Below, piece after piece: positions 1 to 6,296 of a DNA stretch of 12,612 nucleotides; position 1 is the first letter of the stretch, and each line of letters begins with the position of its first letter. The stretch comes from Acetatifactor sp. (lineage in GTDB: Bacteria > Bacillota > Clostridia > Lachnospirales > Lachnospiraceae): the NCBI GenBank assembly GCA_016303085.1, contig JAEDMI010000052.1, positions 1 through 12,612 of the forward strand. Direction: 5' to 3'. Made by a program: the position numbers and the translations under genes. The notes under the pieces were generated by a model. It saw only the letters and a program-made list of their open reading frames with translations, was not told the DNA's origin and searched no databases.

Positions 1-81
1 TTATCAGGAATAAAGTACCTCTGTTTACAGATGCTTGGATTGAAAAAATGCCAGTATATGTTAAACGGAGGTTTTTTTTAT

Positions 82-162
82 ATGGAAGCAATAGGTGCTC
101 GAGTTACACATGCTATTCCTTTTTATAAAACCTCATACCTATCAATTACCCAGTCAATATGA
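82..162 (+). CDS. short 26-codon reading frame behind a strong ribosome binding site, possibly a relic 5' end
   Basis: A CGGAGG ribosome binding site at 66-71 lies ten bases before an ATG at 82, which opens a frame of only 26 codons ending at a TGA at 160-162. I do not recognise the peptide. It is neither clearly hydrophobic nor clearly structured. It overlaps the start of the PhoH-like fragment in another frame. The simplest reading is that the signal and first codons belonged to a gene whose body was lost or shifted; a genuine small peptide cannot be excluded. Confidence 0.2.
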   Translation: MEAIGARVTHAIPFYKTSYLSITQSI

Positions 163-538
163 GGAAAAAAGATATGAGAACGAAGAAGAACTGTCAGATA
201 AGATTTCAGAGGTTTTTGAGAGAGAGATTATCCGGACGGAAGCGCTCAATTATATCAGAGGCAGATCGCTTGTAAAGACTTATCTGATTATTGATGAGGC
301 ACAGAACATGACCCCTAATCAGATTAAGGGAATCAGCACAAGAGCGGGTAAGGATTCCAAAATCATTCTTCTTGGTGATCCACAGCAAATTGACAGACCG
401 TTTCTGGATGAGAAGACAAATGGTCTCAGTTATGCGGCAAAGTGTATGAAGGGAAGCCCGTATTGCTGGCAGATAACCTTAACAGCAGATGAATGTGAAA
501 GGTCAGCATTGGCCATGGATGCGGTTCAAAGACTATAG
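95..538 (+). pseudogene. C-terminal remnant of a PhoH-family ATPase
   Basis: The translated frame of 147 codons contains the second half of a PhoH-like nucleotide-binding domain. It shows an EALNYIRGRS-type segment at about residues 49-58, a Walker B-like strand IIDEAQN at about 65-71, the GDPQQID motif of PhoH proteins near 94-100, and the ending pattern NGLSYA...TLTADECERSALA. The glycine-rich P-loop (Walker A) and the N-terminal PIN domain that usually precede these are absent, and the first 25 or so residues do not look like PhoH. The GTG that opens the frame has no ribosome binding site of its own. Intact PhoH/YlaK-type proteins are around 400 residues or more, so this is about a third of one. 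I infer a truncated, non-functional gene. The start given is the first in-frame start codon, not a proven one. Confidence 0.7.
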
Positions 539-547
539 GGTAGCTGA

Positions 548-807
548 ATGAGCTTCTCCAAAAGGAGTCAACGAACCTGTCCCCATTGTGGTGTAGTCAG
601 CCGGGTAGCAGCACTGGAAGAAGGGTGCAAATATTGTGGGACAAGGTTTTGGATTACAGATTTGTTTCCGAGAGTGGTTAATCTTTTTTTTTCTTAAAAA
701 ATAAGTCCACAGCTACAGCTTCAGGTATCCTTGGGAGAACCACCCTTTTTTGCATGCTTGCGGTATTTGTGTTGGAACTTTCGGCTGTGATGCGATTCTG
801 GGAATAG
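548..807 (+). pseudogene. zinc-ribbon plus single membrane helix protein, frame broken at a nine-T run
   Basis: An ATG at 548 opens a 49-codon frame that stops with TAA at 695-697. It begins with a four-cysteine zinc ribbon, CPHC (residues 11-14) and CKYC (27-30), followed by a segment containing DLFPRVVNLFF. The frame ends just after a run of nine T (684-692). Read with one extra base in that run, translation continues through LKNKSTATASG and a hydrophobic stretch (TTLFCMLAVFVLELSAV) to a TAG at 805-807. The combination of zinc ribbon, short linker and membrane helix is a familiar arrangement in small Firmicutes membrane proteins, so the two halves probably formed one gene. Whether the break is a fixed mutation, polymerase slippage at the T run, or a sequencing error cannot be told from the sequence. 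Its function is unknown. It lies 10 bases after the PhoH remnant. Confidence 0.5.
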
Positions 808-947
808 CGCTTGTAGAAATTCCTTTTAAAGAGGGAATGGCAGAGTCTGCTTTGGAAGTGTTAACGGGAACCATGAAAGGGGGAGCACTGATGGAATTCG
901 TATCTGCTTAGGAAGAGTATGACATATAGACCTGTGATTATCATTAA
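808..947. other. non-coding or decayed stretch
   Basis: A frame without stops runs from 705 to a TAG at 909-911 but has no ATG until 837 (GAGGGA just upstream), which would give only 24 residues. The translated stretch contains ILGIALVEIPFKEGM and may be the tail of another decayed gene; I do not recognise it. From 912 to 947 I see nothing coding. Confidence 0.3.
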
Positions 948-993
948 AAAAGCGAATCATGCACGAGGAATAACCTCGGCATGGTTCGCTTTT
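948..993 (-). terminator. intrinsic terminator of the lipoprotein gene
   Basis: AAAAGCGAA (948-956) pairs with TTCGCTTTT (985-993), the stem is extended by CATGC/GCATG and CGAGG/CCTCG, and the loop is AATAA. Read on the minus strand, the hairpin is followed by a run of six U, the classic signal. It sits 21 bases beyond the stop of the minus-strand lipoprotein gene. Read on the plus strand it has a weaker T tract, so it may also stop transcription from the left. Confidence 0.85.
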
Positions 994-1013
994 CTATTTC
1001 TGCTAATCTATGA

Positions 1014-2564
1014 CTATTTCCATTGGATCCAACCGGAGGATGGAGTGAGATAGGCTGTATCGTCATCCGCTGCAATATAGCGGTCATTGTCATACATATC
1101 CCCGAATCCGGCTTCCGCTTTATAATACAATCCGGTTTCTACATCAAGGACGCGCTCGTAACCTAAAGTCGCGTCGCTCTGTTTCTGCGATATGACATCG
1201 TACGAGGTATTTCTGGTTTCCCATGTATCCATGATCATATCACTTATCTCGTTTGCTGTATTTAAGATATAGGAGGATGTTCCCATAACTGACTTCCATT
1301 GCTGCTGTCGCTGCGACAGGAAGTTGTCGGTGAAGCTCAGGCTTGCAAGGCAGTGATCGAGTACGGGCTGCCAGTCCAGGAACTCTTCTTCCGGTGCGGT
1401 TTCATAAATAACCGTGAATGCGGTCACAAAGCCCACATCGACAGTTCCCTCTGTATAGTCAAACATGTTCTTCAATACATAGTTACTCATATCGGTAACC
1501 ATTGCGGTAAACAGTCCTTGAATCGGTTTGCCGCTTGCTGCAGATACTGCTGTGGCATTCAGAAGATCACCGTTTAATGCTGTTGGGCCGATGTTCTCCG
1601 TTACTTCAAAATCTGAATAACCATAATATTCGCCTAACGCAGAGAAGAATCCGGCGGTGGATACATCGCTGACAACCGGATAATTGCCGAGTGTGTTGGG
1701 ATAATGCTTATTATACCAGTCGCGGGCATCTTCGGACTTAAGGAAGCCGGCACAGGAAAGGTTTAGGTACATCTTGCGGTCCACATTCTCAGGATCATAT
1801 ATCTTGATGGCGTAGCTGATAAGGTCGATGGTACCTTCCGGAGGAAGTCCAACTTCTACGGCCCAGCCTTTTGGTATATCCATAGAGAAATATCCGTTTG
1901 TGTCAGAGTATTTCACATATTCTACAGCAGCGTTTCCTGTCGGAGTGATGAGGACTTTGTCTGAACCGGGTTTGCCCGAAGTATTATTTTTATTCGAAAT
2001 GTCCTCTACAGCGGGGATTCCGTCGGTAAAGTATTTAACGGCATCCTCCAATGCAGCCATGGTCGCGTCGCCTTCATCTTGAATATATTTCGCGTTAAAG
2101 CTGATAAAATCGTCCCCACATTGGTATACCAGACGCAGAGATTCAACGGTGTATTCGCCGACTTTGTAAGTAAACAGTATTCCGGGAAGGGTTTTGCCGC
2201 CAATGGAGTATTCTTTCACAGGACTGGCATCAATCAGATCGGCTCCGTAACTTTCGACCATGTAACGGTATATTGATTCTTCGAGAAATTGACTCGGTCC
2301 GATTGGGACATCCTCATATCTCCAAATCAAAACATAGGGAATACTATCGGATTGCTCGGTGTAAATATACAGGCCATCCTCGTCATCCCATACAGAGGAG
2401 TATGTCTTCAGGTGCTTGGTAGAAAAATTCTGCTTTTCAGATACCGCGGTTAAGTACGGAGATTCCGGTTCGGGTTCCTCATCAGACTGTGGCTGGCCGT
2501 TACAGCCGGTCAGAAGAGAAAGCAGCAGGAAGAGATAAATGACAGTTGCAAAAATTTTCTTCAT
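1014..2564 (-). CDS. putative lipoprotein of unknown function with two PsbP-like modules
   Basis: This 516-residue protein starts with MKKIF, a hydrophobic helix and the lipobox LLTGC, with the cysteine at residue 21. It should therefore be lipid-anchored on the outer face of the membrane. An acidic linker rich in E, P and S follows (about 24-36). I see two similar modules. The first spans about 38-182. The second spans about 216-412 and starts with GYFSMDIPKGW, a pattern typical of PsbP-like or DUF1795-like beta-rich domains in Firmicutes lipoproteins. The C-terminal 100 residues contain SDATLGYERV and ETGLYYKAEAGF, a tail I have the impression of in other clostridial secreted proteins but cannot name. 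The start is supported by AAGGGAG seven bases before ATG. The gene has its own promoter (2623-2651) and terminator, so it is monocistronic. No catalytic motif is visible, and no function is claimed. Confidence 0.85.
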   Translation of the reverse strand: MKKIFATVIYLFLLLSLLTGCNGQPQSDEEPEPESPYLTAVSEKQNFSTKHLKTYSSVWDDEDGLYIYTEQSDSIPYVLIWRYEDVPIGPSQFLEESIYRYMVESYGADLIDASPVKEYSIGGKTLPGILFTYKVGEYTVESLRLVYQCGDDFISFNAKYIQDEGDATMAALEDAVKYFTDGIPAVEDISNKNNTSGKPGSDKVLITPTGNAAVEYVKYSDTNGYFSMDIPKGWAVEVGLPPEGTIDLISYAIKIYDPENVDRKMYLNLSCAGFLKSEDARDWYNKHYPNTLGNYPVVSDVSTAGFFSALGEYYGYSDFEVTENIGPTALNGDLLNATAVSAASGKPIQGLFTAMVTDMSNYVLKNMFDYTEGTVDVGFVTAFTVIYETAPEEEFLDWQPVLDHCLASLSFTDNFLSQRQQQWKSVMGTSSYILNTANEISDMIMDTWETRNTSYDVISQKQSDATLGYERVLDVETGLYYKAEAGFGDMYDNDRYIAADDDTAYLTPSSGWIQWK

Positions 2565-2622
2565 TTTGATACTCCCTTTCTTTGGTTATTTGCCAATAGA
2601 GACTTTCTATTAACTATACTTT

Positions 2623-2651
2623 ATTATACTAAAAAGCCATTCGATATTCAA
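2623..2651 (-). promoter_or_regulatory. sigma-A type promoter for the lipoprotein gene
   Basis: On the minus strand, TTGAAT (2651-2646) is followed after 17 bases by a perfect TATAAT (2628-2623). It points towards the lipoprotein start at 2564, giving a leader of about 50 bases. Confidence 0.7.
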
Positions 2652-2713
2652 GGAGTACAGATTAGGCTTCTTGGCGAAAGAGACCAAGTTTTAACAACTT
2701 CGGTGATTTTTGA

Positions 2714-2742
2714 GAATAACTTTTCCGAAGCAGAAGATACTA
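2714..2742 (+). promoter_or_regulatory. candidate sigma-G promoter for spoVT
   Basis: GAATA (2714-2718) is followed after 17 bases by GATACTA (2736-2742). The known forespore sigma-G pattern is GHATR, about 18 bases, CATWHTA; the match here has one mismatch in the -10 box and a spacer one base short. In Bacillus subtilis spoVT is transcribed by sigma-G, which makes the site plausible. The implied leader is about 95 bases. Confidence 0.45.
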
Positions 2743-2845
2743 GTAGTACATTGCAAACAAAAAACGGAGCATCAAGTTCATAAGCAAGAAAAAGTTCTGA
2801 CTACAACGAGAAATTCAAAAATAAGCAGAGAGGTGCAATAATAGT

Positions 2846-3391
2846 ATGAAAGCAACAGGAATCGTGAGAAGAATAGATGACCTTGGGCGGATTGTCATTC
2901 CCAAGGAGATTCGCAGAACACTGCATATCAGGGAGTCTGACCCACTGGAAATATATACAGACAGAGAAGGTCAGATTATCCTGAAAAAGTATTCCCCCAT
3001 CGGGGAAATGACAACTTTCGCCAAACAGTATGCGGAAAGTCTTGCACAGGTGTCGGGGCATGCGGCGCTGATTGCTGACAGAGATCAGTTTATAGCCGCT
3101 GCAGGCGGTTATAAGCAGCTTGTGAATAAGACGATAAGCCGCCAGTTGGATGAGAAGGTACACAATCGGGAGAACGTGATGGCATCCAGAGGGGACAGAA
3201 ACTTTGTCAGTGTGTGCGACGAGGGCGGGGAGGAATACCAGCACGAGGCAATTGTACCTATTCTCTGTGAAGGTGATATAATCGGAAGCGTAGTACTTTT
3301 GGAAAATGATAACAAAAGCCGTATGGGAGAGGTGGAACAAAAATTGCTCCAGTCTGCCGCCACATTTTTGGGAAGACAGATGGAGCAATAG
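2846..3391 (+). CDS. spoVT: stage V sporulation protein T, AbrB-like regulator
   Basis: The 181-residue protein has the normal SpoVT length and order. An N-terminal AbrB-type swapped-hairpin DNA-binding domain (about 1-50) starts MKATGIVRRIDDLGRIVIPK and contains RRTLHI. A GAF-like domain (about 55-180) with EAIVPILCEGDIIGSVVLL near its end follows. In Bacillus, SpoVT is a forespore regulator that tunes late sporulation genes, some positively and some negatively. The ATG at 2846 has GAGAGGTG (2827-2834) upstream; the spacing of 11 bases is slightly long, but no better start is present and homologs begin at this motif. It is monocistronic, with a sigma-G-like promoter at 2714-2742. It converges on the nicotinate phosphoribosyltransferase gene, whose stop codon begins 2 bases beyond, so no separate terminator fits between them. 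I am confident of the family; the sporulation role is by homology. Confidence 0.92.
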   Translation: MKATGIVRRIDDLGRIVIPKEIRRTLHIRESDPLEIYTDREGQIILKKYSPIGEMTTFAKQYAESLAQVSGHAALIADRDQFIAAAGGYKQLVNKTISRQLDEKVHNRENVMASRGDRNFVSVCDEGGEEYQHEAIVPILCEGDIIGSVVLLENDNKSRMGEVEQKLLQSAATFLGRQMEQ

Positions 3392-3393
3392 AG

Positions 3394-4848
3394 TTATTTT
3401 TCGCTCATTCTTTCCAGCAAATCGATTTTCATGTCATAGAGGCGCTGCGACAGGTCTACGTGAACCTCCTGAGGATTCACGAGACGCTTTGTCTCATCCC
3501 AGAGTGTGTCCAGCTCTCTTTGACAATAAGCCCTGATATCCATCACCTTGGGAGAGGTATAGCAACACTCTCCCGCTTTGAAAATTTGCGCCAGAATGGG
3601 GCGGAGCGTGTAGCTTCCGCCCTTTAATTTTGTCTTTTTCCAGGGTTCCAGGGGATCAAATAGCAGCAGGTCATCATCTTCGCTGTATTGCTCATCGGCA
3701 AGGCATATCAGATCTGCTCTGATTTTGCCGTTTTCTTTATCGTAGATACGATATATTTTTTTGTCTCCGGGGTTTGTAATCTTTTCGGTGTTTTCGGAGA
3801 GTTTGATTTTGGGAATAAATTTCCCATCGGATCCCATGACGGCAGCCAGTTTATAGACGCCGCCGAAGGAAGGATTGTCCTTGGAGGTAATCAGGTTCGT
3901 ACCTACGCCCCAGGAGGTAATAGCCGCTCCCTGCGCCTTCAGGCTGTCAATCAGGTATTCATCCAAATCGTTGGAGGCGGAGATGACTGCATCGGGGAAA
4001 CCGGCTTCGTCCAACATTTGCCTTGCTTTCTTGGACAAATATGCCAAATCACCGCTGTCCAGACGAATCCCGTAGAAGGTGAGGGGGATACCGGCTTCAC
4101 GCATCTCGGTAAAGACACGGATGGCGTTGGGAACACCGGATTTTAAGGTGTCATAGGTATCTACCAGCAGTATACATGCGGAAGGATACATGTCCGCATA
4201 GGTCTTGAAGGCAGTGTATTCGTCGGGAAAGCTCATAATCCAACTGTGGGCGTGGGTTCCCTTTACAGGTACGTCGAACAGCTGCCCGCAGAGCACATTG
4301 CTGGTGCCGATGCAGCCGCCTATCACTGCAGCTCGTGCTCCGTAGGTTCCCGCATCGGGACCCTGGGCACGGCGCAGACCGAATTCCATGATTCCGTCTC
4401 CTCTGGCAGCATAGCATACTCTTGCCGCTTTTGTGGCAATCAGGCTCTGGTGATTGATGATATTCAAAATGGCCGTCTCTACAAGCTGGGCTTCCATGAT
4501 GGGAGCCACTACTTTTATAATCGGTTCCCGGGGAAACATAACGGTTCCTTCGGGAATGGCATAAATATCACCGGAGAAGCGGAAACTGCTCAGATAATCC
4601 AGAAAATCCGGGGAAAAGATGCCCAGGGAAGAGAGATAAGCGATATCCTCCCAATCAAAATGCAGCTCCCTGATATACTGAATGACTTGCTCCAGCCCTG
4701 CCGAGACGGCGTAACCGCCCCCGCAGGGGTTGCTGCGGTAAAAAGCATCAAAGATAACTGTTTCATTGCGATCTTTGTTTTTAAAATAGCCCTGCATCAT
4801 GGTGAGTTCATATAGATCTGTCATAAGTGTCAGATTTTGTCTGTCCAT
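3394..4848 (-). CDS. pncB: nicotinate phosphoribosyltransferase
   Basis: This 484-residue cytoplasmic enzyme joins nicotinate and PRPP, with ATP hydrolysis, to make nicotinate mononucleotide, the entry step of NAD salvage. Family marks are the N-terminal LTLMTDLYELTMMQGYF (about 5-21), FDAFYRSNPCGGGYA, EFGLRRAQGPDAG (about 155-167), KGTHAHSW (196-203, region of the conserved active-site histidine), GIRLDSGDLAY (about 260-270) and GVGTNLITS (about 314-322). The reading frame is open upstream to an ATG at 4959, but that would overlap the cyclase gene and adds 37 residues with no family character. The ATG at 4848 gives the normal N-terminus and is preceded by GAGGG. It lies 31 bases downstream of the cyclase stop on the same strand, with no promoter or terminator seen between, so the two are probably one operon. 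Its stop codon lies 2 bases from the convergent spoVT stop. Confidence 0.93.
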   Translation of the reverse strand: MDRQNLTLMTDLYELTMMQGYFKNKDRNETVIFDAFYRSNPCGGGYAVSAGLEQVIQYIRELHFDWEDIAYLSSLGIFSPDFLDYLSSFRFSGDIYAIPEGTVMFPREPIIKVVAPIMEAQLVETAILNIINHQSLIATKAARVCYAARGDGIMEFGLRRAQGPDAGTYGARAAVIGGCIGTSNVLCGQLFDVPVKGTHAHSWIMSFPDEYTAFKTYADMYPSACILLVDTYDTLKSGVPNAIRVFTEMREAGIPLTFYGIRLDSGDLAYLSKKARQMLDEAGFPDAVISASNDLDEYLIDSLKAQGAAITSWGVGTNLITSKDNPSFGGVYKLAAVMGSDGKFIPKIKLSENTEKITNPGDKKIYRIYDKENGKIRADLICLADEQYSEDDDLLLFDPLEPWKKTKLKGGSYTLRPILAQIFKAGECCYTSPKVMDIRAYCQRELDTLWDETKRLVNPQEVHVDLSQRLYDMKIDLLERMSEK

Positions 4849-4879
4849 GCCTGCCCTCACTTTCGGTGTAGACCTCTGT

Positions 4880-6157
4880 TTATAGGATGATACGGTTCCT
4901 GCCCGTTGTTTTTCCCTCGTACAGTTTTTCGTCTGCGCTGCGGAGCAGGGCAGTGACATCCTCGGTATTTCCGCGGGTCAGTCCGAAAGTCATGGTGACT
5001 TTTATTCTGTGCCCGTCATATTCGTTTTCCAAAGTGCGTATGTCATCCATAATCTCGTCCAGTATTTTCATGGATTCTTCCACATTTTTATCCTCGAAAA
5101 TCAGCAGGAATTCTTCGCCGCCCCACCTTGAAGCAATACCGAAACCATGCATGTGGGAGCGGAGTCTGTATGCCACATTCTTCAACACCAGGTCACCGCA
5201 TTCATGACCGTAGGTGTCATTTACCTTCTTGAAGAAGTCGATATCGCCGATGGCAACACAGAAGTCTTTCCCTGTGGCGGCAGAATCTCGGACAATTTCA
5301 CGGAGTTTTCTGTCTCCGGAACGGCGGTTAGCCAGGGAAGTCAGTGCGTCCTGCTCCACCAGAGTGCGCAGAGAGCGCTGCATATTCAGGGCAGAGTGTG
5401 CAATTTCTCCCAGCTCATCACTTCGGCCGAGCACCGAGGAATCAAGATTGGCACTCAGATTGCCGGCTGAAACCTCCTGCAGGAAACCGTGTATCTGCAG
5501 TAGTGAGGACACGAACCTTTTTGTGTACATGAAAGTAAATAAAGAGACTAATATTACAAGAACAATATCTGCCACAATAAGAGGATAGATGGCCTTCTGG
5601 ACAGCTGCATCCACCTCGGCGGTAGGCTTGCCCACAAAGAGCATGCCGATTACGCCGCCGTCACTGTTCATCAGAGGCATGTAAAAAGAAAAATAACTGG
5701 AATTGTAGATAATGGACTTGGTGTAAAAATGTGCTTCTCCGGTATTTAAAACATCTTTGGTGACGACGGACGGAGCGCCGGAGCCTACAATTCTGACACC
5801 ATTATTGCCGGTGAGCGTGGTCAGTACACGGGTGTCCTGATAAAAGAGGGTAATATCAAGCCCGGTGTCCTCCTTGACGCGGTCAATCAAGGTGTAGTTG
5901 TTGGTGAGATTATACTCTCCTTTGTAAAGCTGATAGGAACTCTCGCCAATCAATTCATAATCACCGGGATAAATTGTATCAAACATCATGGAAAGGTTAC
6001 ATGCCACATGGGAAAGCTCTGTTTCCACCTCATTATACATACACTGTGTAAACCAGTGTGTACCCAACAACATAATGATAATTCCGAAAAACAAAAGAGG
6101 AATGATGTTGATGGCCTGCAGTGCATATGATATTTTACCCTTCCCGCCAGTTTTCAT
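4880..6157 (-). CDS. membrane-bound diguanylate cyclase with extracellular Cache sensor (GGDEF)
   Basis: The protein (425 residues from the chosen start) should make cyclic di-GMP from two GTP. Order: membrane helix 1 (about 12-33), an extracytoplasmic Cache-like sensor (about 35-185, ending with GGVIGMLFVGKP), helix 2 (about 190-212), a HAMP-like linker (about 213-265), and a GGDEF domain with DALTSLANRR (270-279), GDIDFFKKVNDTYGH (from 304) and the active loop RWGGEEF (GGEEF 346-350). The RxxD inhibitory site expected just before the loop is replaced by HGFG, so product inhibition through that site is not expected. The start at 6157 was chosen because AGAGG lies seven bases upstream. An ATG at 6190 lies close to the predicted transcription start and lacks a binding site. 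Transcription probably begins from the promoter at 6193-6221 and continues into the nicotinate phosphoribosyltransferase gene. The ligand of the sensor is unknown. Confidence 0.92.
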   Translation of the reverse strand: MKTGGKGKISYALQAINIIPLLFFGIIIMLLGTHWFTQCMYNEVETELSHVACNLSMMFDTIYPGDYELIGESSYQLYKGEYNLTNNYTLIDRVKEDTGLDITLFYQDTRVLTTLTGNNGVRIVGSGAPSVVTKDVLNTGEAHFYTKSIIYNSSYFSFYMPLMNSDGGVIGMLFVGKPTAEVDAAVQKAIYPLIVADIVLVILVSLFTFMYTKRFVSSLLQIHGFLQEVSAGNLSANLDSSVLGRSDELGEIAHSALNMQRSLRTLVEQDALTSLANRRSGDRKLREIVRDSAATGKDFCVAIGDIDFFKKVNDTYGHECGDLVLKNVAYRLRSHMHGFGIASRWGGEEFLLIFEDKNVEESMKILDEIMDDIRTLENEYDGHRIKVTMTFGLTRGNTEDVTALLRSADEKLYEGKTTGRNRIIL

Positions 6158-6192
6158 GACTGTACCTCTCATTTGTAATGCGATATACATTC

Positions 6193-6221
6193 AGTATACT
6201 CATTTTTCACGCAGAAAGCAA
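6193..6221 (-). promoter_or_regulatory. promoter of the cyclase-pncB operon
   Basis: On the minus strand TTGCTT (6221-6216) is followed after 17 bases by TATACT (6198-6193). The -10 box matches at five of six positions, while the -35 box matches only in TTG. It is placed about 35 bases before the start codon at 6157. Confidence 0.55.
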
Positions 6222-6227
6222 CAGTCC

Positions 6228-6256
6228 TTTACTTTTAATAGTGCTTTTGATATGAT
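6228..6256 (+). promoter_or_regulatory. promoter of the second cyclase gene
   Basis: TTTACT (6228-6233), a 17-base spacer and TATGAT (6251-6256) form a reasonable sigma-A-type promoter. The in-frame ATG at 6252 lies inside the -10 box and so cannot be the start codon if this promoter is used, in agreement with the downstream TTG start. The -35 box is only 6 bases from that of the divergent promoter. Confidence 0.55.
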
Positions 6257-6296
6257 AATATATAAGAGAAGTATTACATTCCGGAGGCGCAAAAAA

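Noticed and set aside
2565..2783. Stop-free plus-strand frame ending at TAA 2781-2783
   Set aside because: No ATG and no ribosome binding site; it runs through the minus-strand promoter. Probably chance.
2801..3388. 195-codon minus-strand frame opposite spoVT
   Set aside because: Antisense to a conserved regulator, cysteine- and histidine-rich noise, no start signal.
4849..4959. 37-residue N-terminal extension of nicotinate phosphoribosyltransferase
   Set aside because: It overlaps the end of the cyclase gene, lacks family character, and the internal ATG at 4848 has its own ribosome binding site.
5988..6296. Upstream extension of the second cyclase by 103 codons
   Set aside because: It is antisense to the divergent cyclase and crosses both promoters; GGAGG before TTG at 6297 explains the start better.
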